Shown here piece after piece: positions 30,714 through 35,492 of a stretch of 35,492 nt of DNA. The position numbers were made by a program, and so were the translations under genes. Origin of the DNA: DATBHZ01 sp036557185 (lineage in GTDB: Bacteria > Actinomycetota > Acidimicrobiia > IMCC26256 > JAENVU01); the NCBI GenBank assembly GCA_036557185.1, contig DATBHZ010000088.1, forward strand, positions 1-35,492, written 5' to 3'. Under the pieces are notes generated by a model. That model was not told the DNA's origin. It ran no database searches and worked only from the letters and a program-made list of their open reading frames with translations. Within the stretch, counting starts at the first letter, position 1; every line of letters starts with the position of its first letter.

Positions 30714-31199
30714 ATGCCACGCATTGCGTTTCCCGAAGCCGGAATGGGCGAGCACATCGACTGGGCGCTCCCCCGAGCCAAGATGGCCGTGGGCATGGGG
30801 GCCCTCTCCGAAGCTGTGTACGAGAACTCTCAGCTCCCGCTGCGCGAGCGCGAGAGCGCTCGGTGGACGATCGCCCTGATCAACGACTGCGCCGTGTGCC
30901 AGGACACGCGCGCCAAGGAAGCCGCGACAGCCAGGATTGACGAGGCCTTCTACGCCGAGGTGGCCAACTGGCGGTCGAGCACGGTGCTCACGGAGCGTGA
31001 GCGGCTCGCCGCCGAGTTCGCGCAGCGCTTCGCGCTCGATCACCTGGCAATGGACGACGGGTTCTGGCAGCGGCTCCACTCGGTCTTCGCCGACGACGAG
31101 CTCACGGATCTCACCATCTGCTGCGGCATGTTCCTCGGGCTCGGCCGGACGCTCGCCGTGATCGGCGTACGGGCGCCCGAGGAGCGCATCCTCGTGTAG
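30714..31199 (+). CDS. Carboxymuconolactone decarboxylase/AhpD-like protein
   Basis: 161 residues, all helical. The redox pair C59-A-V-C62 sits in INDCAVCQDTRAKEA, the AhpD-like position, after ERESARWTIALI; the second half includes LTERERLAAEFAQRF and a Cys pair at TICCGMF. Such proteins are peroxidase-linked thiol reductases or related enzymes; the His usually three residues after the second Cys is replaced here by Thr (CQDT), so true AhpD activity is doubtful. It is divergent from the surface operon. Confidence 0.85.
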   Translation: MPRIAFPEAGMGEHIDWALPRAKMAVGMGALSEAVYENSQLPLRERESARWTIALINDCAVCQDTRAKEAATARIDEAFYAEVANWRSSTVLTERERLAAEFAQRFALDHLAMDDGFWQRLHSVFADDELTDLTICCGMFLGLGRTLAVIGVRAPEERILV

Positions 31200-31255
31200 C
31201 GCGCGTCGTTCGGGAGGCTCGCCGGCCAGGCGTGCGGCCGCGCGACGATGCGTCG

Positions 31256-31543
31256 ATGATTGCTGCCTTCTCCATCACACCGCTCGGCATCGGTGACTCG
31301 GTCAGCGAGGCAGTCGCCGAGTGCGTCCGCCTCGTCCGCGCAAGTGGTCTCCCCAATGAGACGAACGCGATGTTCACCAACGTCGAGGGAAGCTGGGACG
31401 AGGTCATGCCGCTCATCGAGCAGTGCGTGCGTGCCGCGCGTCGGTCTGCGCCGCGTGTGAGCGTCGTCATCAAGCTCGATGACCGCGAGGGTGTGACCAA
31501 CGCGCTCCGCCACAAGGTCGAGGCCGTCGAGGCGAAGCTCTGA
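31256..31543 (+). CDS. MTH1187/YkoF-type thiamine-binding protein
   Basis: 95 residues. It starts IAAFSITPLGIGDSVSEAVAE and has SGLPNETNAMFTNVEGSWDEVM, the MTH1187 (UPF0045) family pattern of a ferredoxin-like fold that forms oligomers and in several members binds thiamine. ATG 31256 is chosen because it falls at the conserved start; no good ribosome site is visible. Cytosolic. 56 bases after the AhpD-like gene; possible operon. Confidence 0.85.
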   Translation: MIAAFSITPLGIGDSVSEAVAECVRLVRASGLPNETNAMFTNVEGSWDEVMPLIEQCVRAARRSAPRVSVVIKLDDREGVTNALRHKVEAVEAKL

Positions 31544-31550
31544 TCGCCGG

Positions 31551-31565
31551 GCGCCCCGAGGGCGT
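31551..31565. terminator. Weak hairpin between convergent genes
   Basis: GCGCCC (31551-31556) pairs with GGGCGT (31560-31565), including one G-U pair; loop CGA. It is located in the 27-base gap after the thiamine-binding-protein gene. Confidence 0.3.
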
Positions 31566-31570
31566 GCCGC

Positions 31571-32821
31571 TCACACCGGAGTGCTGAGTGGCCCTTCGTC
31601 GAGATCGTCCACCAGCGCACCGACCGGGACACGCTCCTCGGGAAGCTGCACGACCTTCGGCTCGGGCTCCGGCCGGGCGCGCGCGGCGCGGACCAGGCGG
31701 ACGACCAGGTACGCGCCCAGAGCGAGCAGCAGCACGTTCCGAACGTCGACGATCGCGATCGCCGCAACGTCGCTGTGCATGAGCCGGATCAAGAGCGCGA
31801 AGCCGAGCGTGCTCAGACCCACGATGGCGGCCATGGCGACGCCGATCACGTAGTCGCCGTCGAGGCACGCGATGGCCGCGAACGGCACGAGCCAGCACAT
31901 GTACTGCGGCGAGATGATCGGCGACAGCAGCAGGAACACGACGAGCACCGCCAGCGGCGCGATCCCGTCGAGCATGGCGGTGGAAACCGGCCGGATCCGG
32001 GAGACGAGCCACCAGATCGCGGCCGTTGCCCCGGCGATGCCGATGGCCATCGCGACCGTCGCCCAAGCGGGAGCGTCACCGATGCGCGGCGCGCCCTCCT
32101 GGATGTGGACGATCCCGCCCTGAAGGGTGTGGAGCACGGATCCCACCGAGCTCTCGATCTCCCAGCCGGTCGCGCCGCGGAGCGTGAGCACCTGAGTGGG
32201 CCCGGCCGTCGTCGCCCACGCGACCCACGCGCCGAGCCCCACCAGGCCGGTCGCCGCGAACGCCACCAACCCGCGCATCGATCGGCGAACGATGAAGGTG
32301 GGGCCGAGCAGGACGGGCCAGATCTTCGCGAAGCACGAGAACGCGAGCAGCGCGCCTCCGGTGCGCATGCGACCGCGACGAACCATCGCCAGGGCGAGCA
32401 TCGCGAGCGCCACCGAGAGCAGATCGAGCCGGAGGTAGATGAACGGGTACAGGAGGAACGGAAGACCGATCAGGAGGTACGCGAGGGACGCGCGCTTGCC
32501 CCAACCCCACAGGACGATGACCGCGATGGCGATGTCGACGAAGGCCTGCGACCACATCAGCTCGACCGTCGCCGTGCGCACCGAGCTCGCATCGAGAAGC
32601 TCGATCGCTCCGAGCATCACGGGCGGGTACTCCACCTCGAAGTCCTGATACGGCACCCCGTGACTGAGCGCGATGCGGTGGTAGCGGTGCACGTCGCCGG
32701 GAAGCAGCGTGCGGCGCGGCTGGGTCGCGTGCTCCGACAGCGCGATCGGCACTACGCAGATCCGCGCCGCTACGAGGACGATGAAGAGCACCAGCCAGCC
32801 GCGTAGGCGGAACCTCTTCAC
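31571..32821 (-). CDS. GT-C membrane glycosyltransferase, GT87-like
   Basis: 416 residues with about ten hydrophobic helices. GTG 32821 is chosen (GGGAG ten bases upstream), placing a basic KRFRLRG just before the first helix. LLPGDVHRYHRIALSHGVPY and DFEVEYPPV in the first outer loop match the GT87 (DUF2029, PimE-like) family, with Asp residues that would bind polyprenyl-phosphate-mannose donors. LRLDLLSVALAMLAL is also typical. The charged C-tail (about 40 residues) is cytosolic. It probably adds a sugar to an envelope glycolipid or glycan on the outer face; substrate unknown. Confidence 0.85.
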   Translation of the reverse strand: MKRFRLRGWLVLFIVLVAARICVVPIALSEHATQPRRTLLPGDVHRYHRIALSHGVPYQDFEVEYPPVMLGAIELLDASSVRTATVELMWSQAFVDIAIAVIVLWGWGKRASLAYLLIGLPFLLYPFIYLRLDLLSVALAMLALAMVRRGRMRTGGALLAFSCFAKIWPVLLGPTFIVRRSMRGLVAFAATGLVGLGAWVAWATTAGPTQVLTLRGATGWEIESSVGSVLHTLQGGIVHIQEGAPRIGDAPAWATVAMAIGIAGATAAIWWLVSRIRPVSTAMLDGIAPLAVLVVFLLLSPIISPQYMCWLVPFAAIACLDGDYVIGVAMAAIVGLSTLGFALLIRLMHSDVAAIAIVDVRNVLLLALGAYLVVRLVRAARARPEPEPKVVQLPEERVPVGALVDDLDEGPLSTPV

Positions 32822-32933
32822 GTCGCTCGCGCTCCCGGGGAACCGTGGAATGCCGCACCGTACGTTCGCGGACGCAAGCCGGAGGTAAGAGCCGGGCAAA
32901 TTCGCCGATCAGCAGAACGTCGCAACGTCGTAC

Positions 32934-34520
32934 TCAACTGTTCGGGAGCTTCGACGATACGACAACATACGCTGTCGCGCCCGAGCTCATGCCCACCGGC
33001 ACAGACTCGTACGGGTAGCGCTTCGCCAGGTCTCGACGCAGGGCTTCCAGCGCAGGCGGGTGCGTGATGTCCGCTCGCACCGTCGGCCCGTGGGGCGTCC
33101 GCATCACGAGCCAAACGGTCGCGGACTGCACACGTCGTCCGGCTCCGACCACCGAGCCCGGGTCGGGGTCCTGCGAACCGAAGCGAGAGCTCCACGAGAT
33201 CGCGGGCCAGTCCGGGCCCCGGCGGCGTGCGAGCCCGGGCCACTCGCGCGCGTAGTACCCGAACGCGAACGCCGCGTTCGCCGGATAGACGATCACGCTG
33301 TCGCCCGGTCGGATGTGCGCGCCCACCGTCGCCGCGATCGTGCGGAAGTCCTCGTCGCTGTGTCGCACCTCGTAGGGACCCTGGTACGCCGACACTCCCG
33401 CGGCCATCAACGCGATGAACGCTCCGAGACCCACCCAGCGGACACGCACGGCAACCGCGGCGAGCCCGATCGCGAGCACGAGGGCGAAGCCGGGGAGCGC
33501 GACCATCAGGTAACGCGGGATGAGCAGTGGCTTGGCCAGCGAGACCACGACGGCCACGAGGACGGGCACCCCCAGCCACGCGACGGAGAGCACCTGGAGC
33601 CGGCTGTCCTCGGATGCGCGATTTGCTCGGAGCGACCGCACGGTCACTCGGACCGCGACGACGACGAGCACGAGGCACAACAGCTCGACGGGCCACCACC
33701 CCGACCGCGCGAACGTCCGGACGAGCCCTTCGAGCTCGCCCCTGTCGAGGGGCGCGATCCAGCCCACGTTGTTGGTCTTGCCGAAAGCCACGAGCAGCGC
33801 GATCGGCAGCAGCCCGAGCAGAAGCACCACGCCGCTGCGCAGCGCGTGACGCAAACGTGGGTCGCCGCGTGGCCAGAGCGCCACACCGGCGAACTGAGCG
33901 AGCACGACGAGCGCCGCGAACCAGTGCACGTAGACGGCGGCGATCGACACGATCGTGTATGCCGTCCAGGTGCCGCCCGTGTCGGCCTCGATCGCGCGCA
34001 CGAACAGGTAGCAGCTCAACACCACGAGGAGGGTCGCCAGCGCGTACGCGCGCGCGGTGCGGGCGTAACCGAGGAAGAGCGGGTTGGCGACGAGGAGGAC
34101 CGTCGCGGAGACGGCAACCGTGCGGCCGAGCCGTCGCCCCGTCGCGTAGAAGGGCACGACGGTCGCGCCGGCAGCGAGCACGGACAGGGAGCGCAGCGCG
34201 AGCTCCGACGTGCCGAAGGCTCGGACCCAGGCCCACAACAACGCGTAGTAGAGACCCGCGGCCAGGTCACCGCCCGACCCGCGCAGCGCGTCGACCATCT
34301 GGCCGAGGCCATGACCCGAGATCGCCCAGGCAGCGCCCTCGTCAGCCGACAGCGGCAGGCGGCCGAGGTTCCAGAACCCGGCAACGAGCACCGCGCACAC
34401 GAGAGCGACGACGATCGTCGTGTCGGTGCGCGCCCACGTCACCGATACGTCCGGATCAGGCGCAGCCCGGAGCGGAGCGAGCGCGGCGTCCGAGCGGAGT
34501 CGCGTCTCGGAGGCAGTCAC
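32934..34520 (-). CDS. GT-C membrane glycosyltransferase, GT39/PMT-like
   Basis: 528 residues from GTG 34520, with about ten to eleven helices and a soluble C-terminal region of about 150 residues. LGRLPLSADEGAAW after the first helix carries the Asp-Glu pair of the ArnT/PMT group; ARAYALATLLVVLS and KPLLIPRYLMVALPGFALVLA support the family. The C-terminal part has the alternating pattern of DSVIVYPANAAFAFGYYA. It would transfer a sugar from a polyprenyl-phosphate donor outside the membrane. It is divergent from the gene at 34586 (65-base gap) and upstream of the GT87-like gene on the same strand. Confidence 0.85.
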   Translation of the reverse strand: MTASETRLRSDAALAPLRAAPDPDVSVTWARTDTTIVVALVCAVLVAGFWNLGRLPLSADEGAAWAISGHGLGQMVDALRGSGGDLAAGLYYALLWAWVRAFGTSELALRSLSVLAAGATVVPFYATGRRLGRTVAVSATVLLVANPLFLGYARTARAYALATLLVVLSCYLFVRAIEADTGGTWTAYTIVSIAAVYVHWFAALVVLAQFAGVALWPRGDPRLRHALRSGVVLLLGLLPIALLVAFGKTNNVGWIAPLDRGELEGLVRTFARSGWWPVELLCLVLVVVAVRVTVRSLRANRASEDSRLQVLSVAWLGVPVLVAVVVSLAKPLLIPRYLMVALPGFALVLAIGLAAVAVRVRWVGLGAFIALMAAGVSAYQGPYEVRHSDEDFRTIAATVGAHIRPGDSVIVYPANAAFAFGYYAREWPGLARRRGPDWPAISWSSRFGSQDPDPGSVVGAGRRVQSATVWLVMRTPHGPTVRADITHPPALEALRRDLAKRYPYESVPVGMSSGATAYVVVSSKLPNS

Positions 34521-34562
34521 TCGTTCCCGACCCGCCGTCGCGACCGAATCCGCTGGCGACGC

Positions 34563-34576
34563 ATCGTGCGTACGAT
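34563..34576. promoter_or_regulatory. Small palindrome between divergent glycosyltransferase genes
   Basis: ATCGT (34563-34567) and ACGAT (34572-34576) around GCGT, in the middle of the 65-base divergent gap. Possibly an operator. Confidence 0.25.
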
Positions 34577-34585
34577 ACTGCAGCA

Positions 34586-35492
34586 GTGCTTGGCTCGGAC
34601 CCCGCGCCACAAACAACCGCGGACACCAGCCGTGTCGAGCGGCTCCGGCCGTTCGTGGTCCGGCACTGGTTGTTTCTCACGCTCTTCGCCGCCGGTCTGG
34701 CATTCCGTGTTGTCACACAGATCGCATACCGGCCCGCCCTGCTGTACATCGACTCGTACCGCTACCTCGAGAACCTCTCGCTGGAGCCGGCGAAGAGCGA
34801 GGCGATCGGTTACTCCGCGGTGCTCCGGTTCCTGCTCTGGGTATTCGGCAACTTCGCGAGCATCGCCGCCATCCAGCACATCATCGGCCTCGGCATGGCG
34901 GTGGCGATCTACGCGCTGCTGCTGCGTTGGGGAGCACGCCCGTGGCTGTCCGCGCTGGGTGCGGCTCCCATCCTCCTGTCCGCGTACCAGCTGCAGATCG
35001 AGCACAACCTGCTCTCGGAGACCTGGTTCGAAGCGCTGATCCTCGCCGCGGTGTGCCTGCTCATGTGGAACCGCCGACCCGGGCTCGTCGCTGTCTCCGT
35101 GGCCGGCATCTCGCTCGGCCTGGCGGTGACCATCCGGATCGTGGGCGCGCCCCTGATCGTGCCGGCGGTGCTGTACGCGCTCTGGGTCATGGGCAAGGGC
35201 CGGCGCAGATGGCTCGGGGCGGGCTTGCTCGTGGTGGCGTTCGCCGTTCCGCTCGTGGCCTATGCCTCCTACTCGCTCTCGCAGGTCGGCCGTTTCCAGC
35301 TCACGACCTCGGACGCCGGACTCCTCGCGGGCCGAGCGCAGACGATCGTCGATTGCAAGACGCTCGAGCTGCCGTCGGACGAACGGCAGCTCTGCCCGAA
35401 GGAGCCGCTCGGGCATCGAAAGGGCGTCGACTTCTACGCGCACGACGAGCGCTCGGAGCAGCGACACCTGCGCGTGCCGAAGGGCAGCACCG
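34586..35492 (+). CDS. Polytopic membrane protein, probably GT-C glycosyltransferase (3' end outside window)
   Basis: Open to the end of the window: 302 codons from GTG 34586, with no stop. After about 25 hydrophilic residues come roughly eight hydrophobic helices. The first outer loop reads LLYIDSYRYLENLSLEP, with an acidic residue (Asp) where GT-C enzymes bind the lipid-linked donor, and QLQIEHNLLSETWFEALILA is a segment seen in related dolichyl-phosphate-type transferases. A Cys-containing outer domain begins near DCKTLELPSDERQLC. The start is weakly supported (no Shine-Dalgarno), so it may be leaderless. The family assignment is from topology and loop pattern. Confidence 0.7.
   Translation, partial: MLGSDPAPQTTADTSRVERLRPFVVRHWLFLTLFAAGLAFRVVTQIAYRPALLYIDSYRYLENLSLEPAKSEAIGYSAVLRFLLWVFGNFASIAAIQHIIGLGMAVAIYALLLRWGARPWLSALGAAPILLSAYQLQIEHNLLSETWFEALILAAVCLLMWNRRPGLVAVSVAGISLGLAVTIRIVGAPLIVPAVLYALWVMGKGRRRWLGAGLLVVAFAVPLVAYASYSLSQVGRFQLTTSDAGLLAGRAQTIVDCKTLELPSDERQLCPKEPLGHRKGVDFYAHDERSEQRHLRVPKGST

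Overview
The window is GC-rich, densely coding DNA with short intergenic gaps, frequent GTG starts, ATGA stop/start overlaps, many lipobox lipoproteins and several enzyme families typical of actinobacteria (two CYP-type P450s, a PtpB-like phosphatase, a possible LAXTG-type surface anchor). It looks like a chromosomal segment of a free-living high-GC actinobacterium, possibly Acidimicrobiia-like. That placement is an impression from gene content and was not tested. I see no rRNA, tRNA, CRISPR array, insertion sequence, phage gene or plasmid function, and no gene-free stretch longer than 300 bases.

Layout, left to right. 1-4.7 kb: 3' part of a membrane GAF-histidine kinase, a P450, a blue-copper-like lipoprotein, a convergent secreted alpha/beta hydrolase lipoprotein, and tatA. 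4.8-8.6 kb: a tight four-gene plus-strand operon (ketol-acid-reductoisomerase-like protein, beta-lactamase-fold esterase, hotdog thioesterase, 2-oxoglutarate/Fe(II) oxygenase). 8.6-11.5 kb: a convergent PHB-depolymerase/feruloyl-esterase-like enzyme, then a DapB-like dehydrogenase overlapping an SDR. 11.5-16.9 kb: a VOC protein, an HtrA-type protease with PDZ domain, a minus-strand operon (unknown protein, GNAT, P450), and a PtpB-like phosphatase. 17.1-20.1 kb: ssuD and ssuE in convergent overlap, acylphosphatase, a small lipoprotein and a duplicated ferritin-like protein. 20.1-22.8 kb: a coiled-coil PD-(D/E)XK-like protein, a DinB-like protein and a tandem DUF427 protein. 22.9-28.2 kb (minus): GH29 fucosidase, YihY/BrkB membrane protein, diacylglycerol-kinase-like lipid kinase and a Baeyer-Villiger-type monooxygenase. 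28.3-30.5 kb (minus): a three-gene operon of exported surface proteins behind a leader rich in inverted repeats. 30.7-35.5 kb: an AhpD-like protein, a thiamine-binding-type protein and three polytopic membrane proteins, two of them recognisable GT-C-type glycosyltransferases.

The strongest candidate for something undescribed is the surface operon at 28.3-30.5 kb. Its first two genes encode diverged copies of the same roughly 100-residue domain with two matched cysteines. The first copy has no anchor, the second has a C-terminal LAXTG-like sorting signal, and the third gene is a secreted FN3/Ig-like protein. This would fit a two-subunit, wall-anchored surface structure.

Other points of note are: a 41-bp hairpin-containing repeat present twice in opposite orientation (37/41 identical); two copies of a GGTGACNNCCGTCACA palindrome about 126-130 bases upstream of two different genes; a reductoisomerase homologue with several catalytic residues replaced; and convergent gene pairs that share a CTAG double stop or carry both stop codons inside one terminator hairpin.
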